Source: Pseudomonas azerbaijanoccidentalis
GTDB taxonomy: Bacteria; Pseudomonadota; Gammaproteobacteria; Pseudomonadales; Pseudomonadaceae
Direction: 5' to 3'
Assembly (NCBI RefSeq): GCF_019145495.1
Contig: NZ_JAHSTU010000005.1
Coordinates: 62,001-126,000 of the forward strand
DNA length: 64,000 nt
Below the pieces are notes generated by a model. That model searched no databases. It was not told the origin of the DNA and saw nothing but the letters and a program-made list of their open reading frames with translations. This document shows positions 36,161-45,484 of this stretch, piece by piece (the stretch's first letter is position 1; each line of letters starts with the position of its first letter). The position numbers and the translations under genes were made by a program.

Positions 36161-36891
36161 GCCAGATTCTCCGTGACGCGCGGGAAGATGCTCTGGTAGC
36201 CCTCGCCGTAAATGATGTCGCGGCTGGAGGTGATACCCACATTGCGTTTGGCCTGCACACCGCGCTGCAGAGCGACGCGCGTGTAGTACTCCCACAAGTG
36301 TTCCTGACCGGCCATGCACTGGATGGCCGCGTACTTCTTGTCCCAGACCGAGGTGATGTCCAGCAACACATCGGGGCGCCACTCGCACTGCTCGGGCTGA
36401 TGCGGCTCAAAGCTGTAGACCGGTGGCGCCCCGACAATTTTCTCTCCCGGCTTGTAGCCTTCGGCCTGGGCGATGATGCGTGCCTCTTGCGTCAGGTTCA
36501 TGGCCAACGGGTGATCGTAGTTGTAAGGGTCTTTCACCGAGTGGCTGAGGACGAACTCGGGCTGGACGCGACGAAACACATCCGCCAGACGAAACAGGGT
36601 TTCCTTGTCGGCACGCATCGGGTAGTCGCCGATGTCGAAGAATTCGACGCTGGCCCCCAGAATATCGGCAGCTGCCTGGGCTTCTTCACGCCGTGCGGCT
36701 TTGACTTTGTCTTCGCTCATCTCGCCCTTGCGCCACAGCTTGGCGGACTCGCCGCGTTCGCCGAAAGACAGGCAAACGATGTGCACGGCATAACCCTGTT
36801 GCGCATGCAGCGCAATGGCGCCGCCCGCGCGCCAGACGAAATCGGCAGAGTGGGCGCTGACGACCAGCGCGTTTTTCGGTGACTCGATCAT
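36157..36891 (-). CDS. galB: 4-oxalomesaconate hydratase
   Basis: This 244-residue PIG-L-fold, zinc-type hydratase converts 4-oxalomesaconate to 4-carboxy-4-hydroxy-2-oxoadipate. The metal-binding motif, AHPDDE in deacetylases of this fold, reads SAHSADFVWR at residues 12-21. The later VLSHSVKDPYNYDHPLA segment supplies histidines. GGAGGAG precedes the start. It is the first gene of galBCD and is divergent from galR. A motif shared with the galT promoter lies 77 bases upstream. Confidence 0.93.
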   Translation of the reverse strand: MIESPKNALVVSAHSADFVWRAGGAIALHAQQGYAVHIVCLSFGERGESAKLWRKGEMSEDKVKAARREEAQAAADILGASVEFFDIGDYPMRADKETLFRLADVFRRVQPEFVLSHSVKDPYNYDHPLAMNLTQEARIIAQAEGYKPGEKIVGAPPVYSFEPHQPEQCEWRPDVLLDITSVWDKKYAAIQCMAGQEHLWEYYTRVALQRGVQAKRNVGITSSRDIIYGEGYQSIFPRVTENLA

Positions 36892-36967
36892 TGCGGATTC
36901 TCCTCCTGCGTTTCGAACGAGGATCGCACCGCGACCCGCACCAGGAGTAATGCGTTGAGCTGTTTGA

Positions 36968-36988
36968 GGTATGCGTTTTTTTTATTGC
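36968..36988. promoter_or_regulatory. Shared gal promoter motif, galB copy
   Basis: A 21-base sequence starting GGTATGCG, followed by an eight-T run and ending ATTGC, lies between galB and galR. It matches 17 of 21 bases with the sequence at 42510-42530 upstream of galT. A LysR (GalR) binding site is the simplest reading. Confidence 0.5.
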
Positions 36989-37048
36989 CATCCCGGCAGG
37001 CCAGCGGCATAGTCCCGCTCAAGTGCCCCTTTGCAGAGCCCGTGCCCC

Positions 37049-38287
37049 ATGGAAACCACTGAACTGCCCAGCCTGATGCACGTGCGAGCCTTCGTCCGGG
37101 TGGCCGATCACGGCAGTGTTTCCAAAGCCTCGGTGGCACTGTTTCGCGCTCAGTCCGTGGTGACCCGTTCGATTACCGAGCTCGAGGCACGGCTCGATGT
37201 ACCGCTGTTCGAACGCCACGCCAACGGCATGCGCCTGACCGACTTCGGCGAGCGCTTGTTGCCTCGGGCTCGACGTGTGCTGGCTGAGCTGGACAGCGTG
37301 CCGCGGCTGCTGGGTGGCGGCGATAAACGTCCGGTCGAACCGCTTTACCTGTTCCAGGCCCGGCGCCTGCAGGTGTTCGTCAAACTCTGCGAAACCCACC
37401 ACATGCAGACCGTCGCCAGCCTGCTCGGCCTCAGCCAGCCGGCCATCAGTTCGACGATCAAGGTGATGGAAAGCGGTTGCGGCCAGCCGTTGTTCGAACG
37501 CACGCCTCGCGGCTTGCAACCGACCCGTGCCAGCCATGAAATCCTTTTTCCGATCCGCCGGGCGCTGAACGAATTACGCCACATCGAGACCGACATCACC
37601 GCACTGCGCGGGACCTTGCAAGGCGTGGTGCAGGTCGGCGCCCTGCCCTTGGGCCGCACCCGAATACTGCCCGAAGCCATTGTGCGCATGATGGCCGAAC
37701 ACCCGGGCATTCAGGTGATCACCAACGAAAGTCCGTTTGATTTACTGGCGACAGAACTGCGTGCCGGCGATGTCGATTTCGTGTTCGGTGCCTTGCGCCC
37801 GGAGGCCTACGCCAGCGACTTGATTGGCGAATCACTGCTCACGGAAGACATGGTGGTGTTGGCGCGTCGCGGTCACCCGCTCGATTCGCAAGTTGTAGCG
37901 CACGATGAACTGAGCGCCGCCCGGTGGGTACTGCCTCGCGCTGGCTCACCCGCCCGGCAGATGCTCGAAGAATGCTTCATCCGGTTCGGCATTGCGCCGC
38001 CCCGGCCTGTAGTGGAAAGCGGCGATATGGCGATCATCCGCGGCCTGTTGTTGCGCTCGGACATGCTCGCGGCCGTGTCCGCCCATCAACTGGAACAGGA
38101 GATCGCCTCGGGCGAGCTGTGCATTTTGCCCCTGGAACTGAACCAGACCACCCGGGCTATCGGTTTGACTTATCGCAACGGCTGCCTGCACTCCCCGGTA
38201 GCCCTGGCCTTGATGAACATGATTCGCCGGGTGATCCGCGAACAGGCGACGAACGCGACGCTCAACCCCGACGCGGGAATAAGGTAG
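37049..38287 (+). CDS. galR: LysR regulator of gallate genes with two helix-turn-helix domains
   Basis: This 412-residue protein is about 110 residues longer than a normal LysR. It carries two LysR-type DNA-binding domains in tandem: residues about 11-68 (VRAFVRVADHGSVSKASVAL, AQSVVTRSITELEARL) and about 105-165 (LQVFVKLCETHHMQTVASLL, SQPAISSTIKVMESGCGQPLFERTPRG). An effector domain follows from about 190. It sits inside the gallate cluster, divergent from galB, as in P. putida. A TTG six codons upstream is an alternative start; neither has a strong Shine-Dalgarno site. Confidence 0.88.
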   Translation: METTELPSLMHVRAFVRVADHGSVSKASVALFRAQSVVTRSITELEARLDVPLFERHANGMRLTDFGERLLPRARRVLAELDSVPRLLGGGDKRPVEPLYLFQARRLQVFVKLCETHHMQTVASLLGLSQPAISSTIKVMESGCGQPLFERTPRGLQPTRASHEILFPIRRALNELRHIETDITALRGTLQGVVQVGALPLGRTRILPEAIVRMMAEHPGIQVITNESPFDLLATELRAGDVDFVFGALRPEAYASDLIGESLLTEDMVVLARRGHPLDSQVVAHDELSAARWVLPRAGSPARQMLEECFIRFGIAPPRPVVESGDMAIIRGLLLRSDMLAAVSAHQLEQEIASGELCILPLELNQTTRAIGLTYRNGCLHSPVALALMNMIRRVIREQATNATLNPDAGIR

Positions 38288-38294
38288 CGGCTTC

Positions 38295-38372
38295 AAAAAA
38301 GATCGCAGCCTGCGGCAGCTCCTACAGATACTCACATTTCCCTGTAGGAACTGCCGCAAGCTGCGATCTTTT
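38295..38372. repeat. REP-like inverted pair acting as bidirectional terminator
   Basis: Two copies of a Pseudomonas REP-type element (GATCGCAGCYTGCGGCAG core) face each other around a 14-base centre. A run of A precedes and a run of T follows, so the 30-base stem looks like a terminator on both strands between the convergent galR and galP genes. Confidence 0.8.
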
Positions 38373-38376
38373 GATG

Positions 38377-39624
38377 TTAGAGCAGACTGATCGGATAGCT
38401 GACGATCATCCGGTTCTCATCAAACTCATTGGTGCTGAAGCTCTTGCGAATGCTCGAATTGCGCCATTTGACGTTGAGGTTTTTCAGCGGCCCGCTCTGC
38501 ACGGTGTAGCCCAGTTCACTTTCGCGGCCCCACTCCTTACCGTCGGTGATGGTCCCGGTGTGCACGTTGTCGCCGCTGATGTAGCGGTTCATCAAGGTCA
38601 GGCCGGGCACGCCGAGGGCGACGAAGTTGTAGTCGTGGCGCAACTGCCAGGATTTTTCCCGGGCGTTGTCGTAGCTGTTGTTGTAGCTGTCGTTGGCGAG
38701 GGTGCCGCCGCTGGTGCCGTTGACCCGCATCCAGGCGTCATCACCGGTGAGTTTTTGCAGACCGACGTAGAACGTGCTGCCGCCATAACGAGCCGAGAGC
38801 AGCGCTGAAACGGTACGGTTGTCGAGGTCGCCGGCACGGGCACTGCCCTCTTCACTGCCCCAGAAATAGCCGAGGTTTGCGCCCAGCGTCCAGGCGCCCA
38901 GAGGCTGGCTGTGGACCAATTGCAGGTATTGCTGCTGATAGATGTCCTTGAGCTCGGCGTTCCACAGGCCGATCATCGTGCGCTTCTCATTGAAGCTGTA
39001 TTCGCCGCCAACGAAGTTGAAGCGATCGGAGGTGAACGCGGTTTTGCCCTGCATGAACATGTCTTCCATGCTCGCATCGTTGCGTGGACTGTTCTGCCGG
39101 AACTGCCCACCGTATAAGGTCAGGCCGTCGATCTCCTGCGAGGTGAGCTGGCCACCACGAAAGGTTTGCGGCAATGAGCGACCGTCGTCGGAACGCAGGA
39201 TCGGCAGCACCGGCATCCACTCCCCGACCTTCAATTCGGTCTTGCTGACCTTCATTTTCCCGGCCACCGCCAGGCGACCGAAATCATCGGCGGGACGGCC
39301 ATCGTCATGGATCGGCAACAGCTGTGTTCCGCCGGTGCCCTTGCCACCATCGAGCTTGACCGAGTACAGCCCCAGCGCATCCACCCCAAAACCCACCGGG
39401 CCTTGGGTAAAACCGGAGCGGATGTCGAGAATGAAGTTCTGTGTCCACTCTTCGGCCTTGCTTTGCGGATAGGCCGGGTTGGTGAAGTTGCGGTTGATGT
39501 AGAAGTTGCGCAGGTTCAGGTTGGCGCTGGCATCTTCGATGAAACCAGCAGCCGACGCGTGCAGCGGCAATGCGCAGAACGCTGCCAGCGAACAGACGGC
39601 TCGATGATTGATGACGGTTTTCAT
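38377..39624 (-). CDS. galP: OprD-family porin of the gallate cluster
   Basis: This 415-residue outer-membrane porin has a signal peptide at about residues 1-25 (VCSLAAFCALPLHASAAGF) followed by FIEDASANLNLRNFYINR, a typical OprD beginning (core ANLNLRNFYINR). It is rich in Gly, Asn, Ser and aromatic residues, alternates like a beta barrel, and ends YPISLL. A 36-codon in-frame extension upstream was rejected because the signal peptide starts here. It lies between galR and galA and probably admits gallate or related aromatic acids. Confidence 0.88.
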   Translation of the reverse strand: MKTVINHRAVCSLAAFCALPLHASAAGFIEDASANLNLRNFYINRNFTNPAYPQSKAEEWTQNFILDIRSGFTQGPVGFGVDALGLYSVKLDGGKGTGGTQLLPIHDDGRPADDFGRLAVAGKMKVSKTELKVGEWMPVLPILRSDDGRSLPQTFRGGQLTSQEIDGLTLYGGQFRQNSPRNDASMEDMFMQGKTAFTSDRFNFVGGEYSFNEKRTMIGLWNAELKDIYQQQYLQLVHSQPLGAWTLGANLGYFWGSEEGSARAGDLDNRTVSALLSARYGGSTFYVGLQKLTGDDAWMRVNGTSGGTLANDSYNNSYDNAREKSWQLRHDYNFVALGVPGLTLMNRYISGDNVHTGTITDGKEWGRESELGYTVQSGPLKNLNVKWRNSSIRKSFSTNEFDENRMIVSYPISLL

Positions 39625-39745
39625 TGTTATTGTTTTCCGGTTTTTGAGGTAAAGGAAATGCCCTGCGCCCGCGCTAACCGGGCACAGCAAGATCAGAAAA
39701 AAGGGATAGCGGCCCGGGACGAGCCGCCGCATTAACCGCTGATGA

Positions 39746-41008
39746 TCAGCGCGGGCCTTTGCCCGCCACCGAGTAGAGCACCTGCTGGTTTCGGGTTTTC
39801 ATGAAGTCCTCCAGGCTCTGTCCACGCATGGCGGCGTAGACCTGCAGGTTGGGAATGCCGAGCACCGCCGCGAGCTTCTCCAGCACAAAGAAGATCGCCC
39901 CGTAGTGGATCAGCCCGCGCCAGTCACGGCGACGCAACAGATCGCGCTCTTCATCGCTCAGGCCGCCTTCCTCGAACAACGCTTCCGGCGCTTCGAGAAA
40001 ACGCTGGCGCCATTGCGGCTCGATCATCCGATGCAGGAACTTGTTCAGGCGATAACCCTTGGCGCTGCGTTCCAGAGTGAACGGGTACGTGCCCTCGAGT
40101 TTTTCGATACCGGCCAACTGGTGCTGCATGTGCTGCACGTGACGCGCGTTGACGTCGGCAGGTACTGCTCGGTCCTGATTTTCCAGCAACAGGGTTGCGA
40201 TGCCGGTCATGGATGGCAGGTAGTAGTCCTGGTGCAGATTCTTCACCGTGGCCGACAACGCACCCCGCATGATCAGCCAGGTGATGACCTCCGAGCCTTC
40301 CATGCCGCCCAGGGTGGCGTACTCGGCGTGGGTCAACTCGGTCAGGCGCTGCGGATCGTTAATCAGCAAATCGATGAACTGCTCATCCCACTGCGGGTTG
40401 TTGAAACCGCACCGCTCGCCATGCACCTGATGGGACACACCGCCGGTGGCGACAATGGCCACCTTCAAGTCTTCGGGATAGCTCTCAATCGCGCGGCGCA
40501 GGGCATGGCCCAACTTATAGCAGCGCAATGCGCTGGGGATCGGGAACTGCAACACCCCCACTTGTAGCGGCACAATTTGCACCGGCCACTCCGGATCACA
40601 GGGCAACAGCGCCGACATCGGCGAGAAAAACCCGTGGTCCAGCGGCTTGTCGCGGAAGAAACTCATGTCGAACTCATCGGCCATCAGGCTTTGCCCAATG
40701 TGCCGCGACAGTGCGGCATGCCCGCCGACGGCAGGCAGCGAGCGTGGATTGCCGCCTTCGTCGGCGACCTCGTAACGCTCATCGACACCGAGGGAGAACG
40801 CGCCATAGTGGTCGAAGAAGAACGACGTCACATGGTCGTTGAAGATGTAGAACAGCACATCCGGCTGTTGCTCCTTCAACCACACTTTGATCGGTTCGAA
40901 GCCTTCGAAAATCGGCGCCCACGCCGCCTCGTTCTGCTTATCGTGATCGACAGCGAAGCCGATGGTAGGTGTATGGGAGACTGCGAGGCCACCGATGATG
41001 CGTGCCAT
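39746..41008 (-). CDS. galA: Gallate dioxygenase
   Basis: This 420-residue class III extradiol dioxygenase cleaves gallate to 4-oxalomesaconate using Fe(II). The N-terminal LigB-like domain provides His12 and His59 (SHTPTIG, FYIFNDHV) and a glutamate in the MEGSEV motif (about 237). A catalytic His is in GGVSHQVHG (193). The C-terminal ~140 residues are a LigA-like domain, the fusion typical of GalA. AGGAA precedes the ATG. The product is handled by galD, galB and galC. Confidence 0.95.
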   Translation of the reverse strand: MARIIGGLAVSHTPTIGFAVDHDKQNEAAWAPIFEGFEPIKVWLKEQQPDVLFYIFNDHVTSFFFDHYGAFSLGVDERYEVADEGGNPRSLPAVGGHAALSRHIGQSLMADEFDMSFFRDKPLDHGFFSPMSALLPCDPEWPVQIVPLQVGVLQFPIPSALRCYKLGHALRRAIESYPEDLKVAIVATGGVSHQVHGERCGFNNPQWDEQFIDLLINDPQRLTELTHAEYATLGGMEGSEVITWLIMRGALSATVKNLHQDYYLPSMTGIATLLLENQDRAVPADVNARHVQHMQHQLAGIEKLEGTYPFTLERSAKGYRLNKFLHRMIEPQWRQRFLEAPEALFEEGGLSDEERDLLRRRDWRGLIHYGAIFFVLEKLAAVLGIPNLQVYAAMRGQSLEDFMKTRNQQVLYSVAGKGPR

Positions 41009-41033
41009 GACGAATTCCTATGTTCGAAGTAAA

Positions 41034-42371
41034 TTATTGCGCCAGCAAGGCCCGGTTGACCCGGCGCCGTGCATGACCGTTGGCCAGGATCGCCAGTGCG
41101 GCGATGAAGGCCGGCACGCTCAACAGGGCAAACAGAAACGGCAAGCCCAACCCGAGACTGAGCACCGCACCGCCGATGAGAGAACCAAAGATACCGCCGA
41201 AACGGCCAATGCCGAGCATCCAGCTCACACCCGTTGCACGGAAATCCGTCGGGTAGTAACCCGGGGCAAACGCGTTGAGGCCAGTCTGCGCGCCGCTCAT
41301 GCAGAAACCGGCGGCGATCACGCCAACCGCCAGCAGGCTCGACTCCAGGCTGAACGCCCCCAGCAGCAGGATAAACACACCACCTAATGCGTAAGAGGTG
41401 GCGATCACGCCATTCGGATTGCGTCGGTCCATGATCCAGCCCACCACGATCGCCCCGACGGTCCCGCCGATCTGGAACAGACCGGTGATGGTCGCCGCAC
41501 GCTCGATGGACAAACCACCTTCGCGCAACAGGGTCGGCATCCAGCCCATGGTCAGGTAGATCACCAGCAGGCCCATGAAATAGGTCAGCCACAGCGCCAG
41601 GGTGCCGGCCCGGTAGCGTTCGGTGAACAGCATGCGCACCGGCGCTTTGTGCTGGGTCTGGGGTTCGGCGAGGATGAAGTTCGTGGCTGCGGTGAATTGA
41701 CCGCCGAGCTTGTTCAGTACTTTGGCGATCTGCGCGGCGGGTGCATTGCGCGCCGCCAGGAAACGAGCGGATTCAGGCAAGAACATCCAGAGGAACGGCA
41801 GCAGCACCATGGGCAGAATCCCGCCGGCCAGCAACACCGATTTCCAGCCATACAGTGGAATCAGCCAGGCCGCCAACAAACCACCCAGCCCCGATCCCAT
41901 GTTGAACCCGGTGAACATAATGGTGATGAACAGCGAGCGATTGCGCTCCGGCAGGTACTCGGCCAGCAGCGTGGTGGTGTTGGGCATCGCCGCGCCCAAG
42001 GCCACACCGGTCAATAACCGCAAGGTCGCCAGCTCATAGGGGTTACGCGCAAACGCACACGCCAGGCTCAATACACTGAACCCGGTCACCGCCAGCAGCA
42101 GCACTTTCTTGCGCCCCACGCGATCGGCGTAAGGGCCGGCGGTCAGAGCGCCGATGGCGAGCCCGACCATCCCGGCGCTCATCACCGGGCCAAACGCTGC
42201 TTTGGACAGCCCCCACTCCTGAATCAGTGAAGGCGCGATAAAACCCATGACTGCCACATCCAGCCCATCGAATAGAACAATGAAGAAGCACAGGCTCATG
42301 ATGAGCCACTGGTATCCGGCAACCGGTCGGTTGTCGATCCACGCCTTGATGTCGACCGTCTCGAGACTCAT
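41034..42371 (-). CDS. galT: MFS aromatic acid transporter, probable gallate importer
   Basis: This 445-residue protein has about 12 transmembrane segments and belongs to the aromatic acid:H+ symporter (PcaK/BenK) group. The first segment reads SLCFFIVLFDGLDVAVMGFIAPSL (core FFIVLFDGLDVAVMGF), with the conserved Asp pair. The loop GPYADRVGRKKVLL is near residue 80. AAGGTG precedes the ATG. It is the first gene of the leftward galT-galA-galP unit, and its promoter region carries the shared gal motif. Confidence 0.92.
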   Translation of the reverse strand: MSLETVDIKAWIDNRPVAGYQWLIMSLCFFIVLFDGLDVAVMGFIAPSLIQEWGLSKAAFGPVMSAGMVGLAIGALTAGPYADRVGRKKVLLLAVTGFSVLSLACAFARNPYELATLRLLTGVALGAAMPNTTTLLAEYLPERNRSLFITIMFTGFNMGSGLGGLLAAWLIPLYGWKSVLLAGGILPMVLLPFLWMFLPESARFLAARNAPAAQIAKVLNKLGGQFTAATNFILAEPQTQHKAPVRMLFTERYRAGTLALWLTYFMGLLVIYLTMGWMPTLLREGGLSIERAATITGLFQIGGTVGAIVVGWIMDRRNPNGVIATSYALGGVFILLLGAFSLESSLLAVGVIAAGFCMSGAQTGLNAFAPGYYPTDFRATGVSWMLGIGRFGGIFGSLIGGAVLSLGLGLPFLFALLSVPAFIAALAILANGHARRRVNRALLAQ

Positions 42372-42759
42372 GTTTTCACCTTCTTATTTTTGTAGAGATA
42401 CCGACCGGCCTGGAGATTGGAGCAGGCCAAGGGCTGCCCGGTTAGCCGAACGCTGGGCGTGACTTTAAGGCTGCAGCGGCCTGCACCGCCTCTGGGAAAT
42501 CCTTAATCGGGTATCTGTTTTTCTTATCGCAGGGATTTGCAGCGTAATGCCAGGATGCCCAAAGGCTTAGCTTCAAGACCCGGGCCTTATGCCCAGGTGC
42601 GGATCATGGGGAAGCCCCATAAACAAAACCGATACCTGCTTAATGAGTTCACAGACGACGCTCGGCAAGTGCTGCCTTAAGGTCGACCCACTGCCCTGAC
42701 GGCGGTAGCGGTAATTGACTCTCTGTCGCTGCAAATACTAATAAAACAAGGGTTTGAAC
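42372..42759. other. Intergenic region between galT and the Tat-exported amidohydrolase
   Basis: These 388 bases separate two divergent genes. The only notable element is the gal motif at 42510-42530, noted separately. I see no ORF with coding character, no tRNA and no convincing terminator here. Confidence 0.6.
42510..42530. promoter_or_regulatory. Shared gal promoter motif, galT copy
   Basis: A 21-base sequence starting GGTATCTG, then five T, then CTTATCGC, is 139 bases upstream of galT. It matches the galB-galR copy in 17 of 21 positions and has the same orientation relative to the downstream gal gene. Confidence 0.5.
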
Positions 42760-43776
42760 ATGACCACGCGTCCCGATGACACCCGCCTGTCCCGTCGTTC
42801 ACTGCTCAAAAAAAGCTCCGTTGTGCTGACAGCCAGCGCCGCGCTTGGCCTGCCGATGCTGAGCCAGGCCTCACGCAACAGCCTGCAGAACGCAGACAAT
42901 CAAGGCACAGACCAATTGCCCGGTACGGTTATGGACTCCCAACTGCTCAGCCTGTTTTCGCAACCCAAGATCGATTGCCATCATCACGTGATCGATCCTG
43001 CCCAATTCCCCTATCCCGCTGACTCCACCTACCAACCGGCAGGCCCGGAGGTCGGCCCTGCGGCGTATTACGAGCAGGTGATGCAGGCCTATGGAATTCA
43101 GCACTCAGTGATCGTGCAGCCGACCTCGGCGTATGGCTACGACAACAGTTGCCTCCTGGACACGCTGGCTCGCAACAAGGGCCGCCATAAAGGGGTGGTC
43201 GTGGTGCCGAACGACGTCAGCAGCGAGACACTTGCGCAGTACAAGACGCAGGGGGTGATCGGTGTGGCGCTCAATGCTGCGCTGCTCGGTCCCGAGCGCT
43301 TTCTGAAGATCGACGCCTTGATGGGACGCCTGGCCGAGCTGGACCTGTACGCCCAGGTTCAGGTGAAGGACGATCAGTTGCTTGCGTTGTTGCCGATGCT
43401 CAAGCGCACCAACCCTCGCGTGCTGATCGACCACTCTGGCCGGCCCGATGCCAGTGCCGGCTTGCAACAGCCAGCCTTCCAGGCCTTGCTGTCTCTGGCC
43501 GGCAACGGTCGCACCTACGTCAAACTTTCCGGGCTGTCGCAATATTCCAAACAAGGCTTCCCCTACGCCGATGCCAAGCCCTTTCAACTTGCACTGCTGC
43601 AGGCGTTCACTGCCGAAAACTGTATGTGGGGCACTGACTGGCCGTTCTTGCGCGCCCGTCAAAACATGGAGTTGGGCACCGTACTGACCAATTTCGGCGA
43701 GATATTCCCGAACGCCAGCGACCGCCAGCAGATTCTTTGGGAAACCCCGAAACGCCTGTTCGGCTTTACCGCCTGA
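42760..43776 (+). CDS. Tat-exported amidohydrolase-2 family protein
   Basis: This 338-residue metal-dependent hydrolase begins with a twin-arginine signal (LSRRSLLKKSSVVL, residues 10-23) and a hydrophobic stretch ending near 38. The TIM-barrel amidohydrolase motif is KIDCHHHVID near residue 70, with later VLIDHSGRPD and GTDWPF segments giving the metal ligands. Relatives include 2-pyrone-4,6-dicarboxylate lactonase and 4-sulfomuconolactone hydrolase. AAGG precedes the ATG; a TTG two codons earlier is possible. Periplasmic export is unusual for this family. Confidence 0.85.
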   Translation: MTTRPDDTRLSRRSLLKKSSVVLTASAALGLPMLSQASRNSLQNADNQGTDQLPGTVMDSQLLSLFSQPKIDCHHHVIDPAQFPYPADSTYQPAGPEVGPAAYYEQVMQAYGIQHSVIVQPTSAYGYDNSCLLDTLARNKGRHKGVVVVPNDVSSETLAQYKTQGVIGVALNAALLGPERFLKIDALMGRLAELDLYAQVQVKDDQLLALLPMLKRTNPRVLIDHSGRPDASAGLQQPAFQALLSLAGNGRTYVKLSGLSQYSKQGFPYADAKPFQLALLQAFTAENCMWGTDWPFLRARQNMELGTVLTNFGEIFPNASDRQQILWETPKRLFGFTA

Positions 43777-43986
43777 CGCACAATGGCGCAGATACGCGCA
43801 TAGACAAGCAATTGCTCATGACAATCATTCATGAGCAAACCTCATGAACCCTTGCCGATTTACCCGTCTAGTGAAAAAACGTTAGCGCGCTTACTGTTTT
43901 CCCAGCGGTCCCGCACCTCGACGAGCTTTAGCGACGTGCAAGTCAACCACCAGCTCCAAGCTGGAAACCAACGCCGGGAGATAGAA

Positions 43987-44976
43987 ATGCTCAAACGCAC
44001 ACTGGGAAACAGCTCACTTGAAGTCTCAGCCCTGGGCCTGGGATGCATGGGCCTGAGCCACGGCTACGGTCCGGCGACCGATACCCAACAAGCCATCTCA
44101 TTGATTCGCTCTGCCGTTGACCGGGGCGTCACTTTCTTCGACACCGCCGAGGTTTACGGGCCTTACCTGAATGAGCAAGTGGTCGGTGAAGCTCTGGCGC
44201 CAGTGCGCGACCAGGTGGTGATTGCCACCAAATTCGGTTTTACCTTCGGTGATGACAACAAACAGCAGATCCTCAACAGCCGTCCGGAACACATTCGGGT
44301 TGCTGTCGAGGGCTCGTTGCGCAGGCTCAAAACAGATTTCATCGATCTGCTGTACCAGCATCGAGTCGATCCGGACGTGCCCATCGAAGAGGTCGCAGGG
44401 GTGGTGAAAGCGCTCATCCAGGAAGGCAAGGTCAAGCACTTCGGCCTTTCAGAAGCAGGCGTGCAAACCATCCGTCGCGCTCATGCCGTGCAGCCTGTTA
44501 CAGCGCTGCAAAGTGAGTACTCGCTATGGTGGCGTGAGCCTGAGCAGGAGATTCTTCCGACGCTGCGGGAGTTGGGCATCGGCTTCGTTCCGTTCAGTCC
44601 GTTGGGCAAGGGCTTTCTCACGGGCGCTGTTGCGGCGGATGCCTCTTTCGGCAGTGATGACTTCCGCAGCATCGTTCCCCGTTTCAGCCAAACCGCGCTG
44701 CAAACCAATCAAAACCTGGTGGTTTTGATCCGCCAGATCGCCGCGCAGAAGGAAGCCACACCGGCACAGATCGCACTGGCCTGGTTGCTCGCGCAAGCGC
44801 CGTGGATCGTGCCGATTCCGGGGACAACCAAGCTGCATCGCCTGGAAGAAAACCTCGGCGGGGCCAACATTACGCTCGATGAGGTCGAACTCCAGTCCAT
44901 CGATGCGGCACTGGCGCAGATTCGCATTGAAGGCGAGCGTTACCCCGAAGCCCTCAAGGCGCGGGTCGGACGATGA
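43987..44976 (+). CDS. Aldo/keto reductase
   Basis: This 329-residue NADPH-dependent reductase of the AKR superfamily has the catalytic tetrad Asp52, Tyr57, Lys82 and His125 (FFDTAEVYGP, ATKFGF, YQHRVDP). The C-terminal segment WIVPIPGTTKLHRLEEN binds the cofactor. The start was set at the ATG after GGGAGA; 52 in-frame codons before it look non-coding. The next gene, a cupin, overlaps its stop by ATGA. Substrate unknown. Confidence 0.92.
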   Translation: MLKRTLGNSSLEVSALGLGCMGLSHGYGPATDTQQAISLIRSAVDRGVTFFDTAEVYGPYLNEQVVGEALAPVRDQVVIATKFGFTFGDDNKQQILNSRPEHIRVAVEGSLRRLKTDFIDLLYQHRVDPDVPIEEVAGVVKALIQEGKVKHFGLSEAGVQTIRRAHAVQPVTALQSEYSLWWREPEQEILPTLRELGIGFVPFSPLGKGFLTGAVAADASFGSDDFRSIVPRFSQTALQTNQNLVVLIRQIAAQKEATPAQIALAWLLAQAPWIVPIPGTTKLHRLEENLGGANITLDEVELQSIDAALAQIRIEGERYPEALKARVGR

Positions 44977-45464
44977 ACCGCATGATCGCACCACTCGTTG
45001 CTTTATCCCTCATGGCCACAGAAGCCTGCGCCCAGGCTTCCGACGAAATTCGCGTCACCCACGCGGGTTCTCAGCCGTCGATCAAGGGCGCAACAGAAAA
45101 CTTCACCGGATCGGTACGAGTTGATGGCCTGTTCAAAGGCGAGCTTCCGGCCCGCATCGGCGGCGGCACTGTGACCTTCGAGCCCGGTGCTCGCACGGCC
45201 TGGCATACCCACCCGTTGGGACAAACGCTGATCGTTACCGCAGGTGTCGGCTATGTGCAGCAGGAAGGCAAATATCGTCAGGAAATCCGTCCGGGGGACA
45301 TCGTCTGGATTCCACCCCACACACGCCACTGGCATGGCGCTACGTCCAGCAACGGCATGAGCCACATCGCAATCGCCGAAGCCGAAGACGGCAAGACCGT
45401 CACCTGGGCAGAACACGTCTCGGATGCGCAGTACGAAGGTCAATCGAATGGGCAAGGTTTGTAA
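44973..45464 (+). CDS. Exported cupin-domain protein
   Basis: This 163-residue protein has a signal peptide at residues 1-21 (MNRMIAPLVALSLMATEACAQA, with cleavage after ACA) and a single cupin barrel. The metal ligands are in TAWHTHPLGQTLIV (about 75-88) and IPPHTRHWHGA near 113. A periplasmic cupin of this type could be an isomerase, lyase or sensor of a phenolic or keto acid. It overlaps the aldo/keto reductase gene by ATGA and precedes a carboxymuconolactone-decarboxylase-like gene by 20 bases. Confidence 0.87.
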   Translation: MNRMIAPLVALSLMATEACAQASDEIRVTHAGSQPSIKGATENFTGSVRVDGLFKGELPARIGGGTVTFEPGARTAWHTHPLGQTLIVTAGVGYVQQEGKYRQEIRPGDIVWIPPHTRHWHGATSSNGMSHIAIAEAEDGKTVTWAEHVSDAQYEGQSNGQGL

Positions 45465-45484
45465 ACAGGATGGAGCCCTTCACC

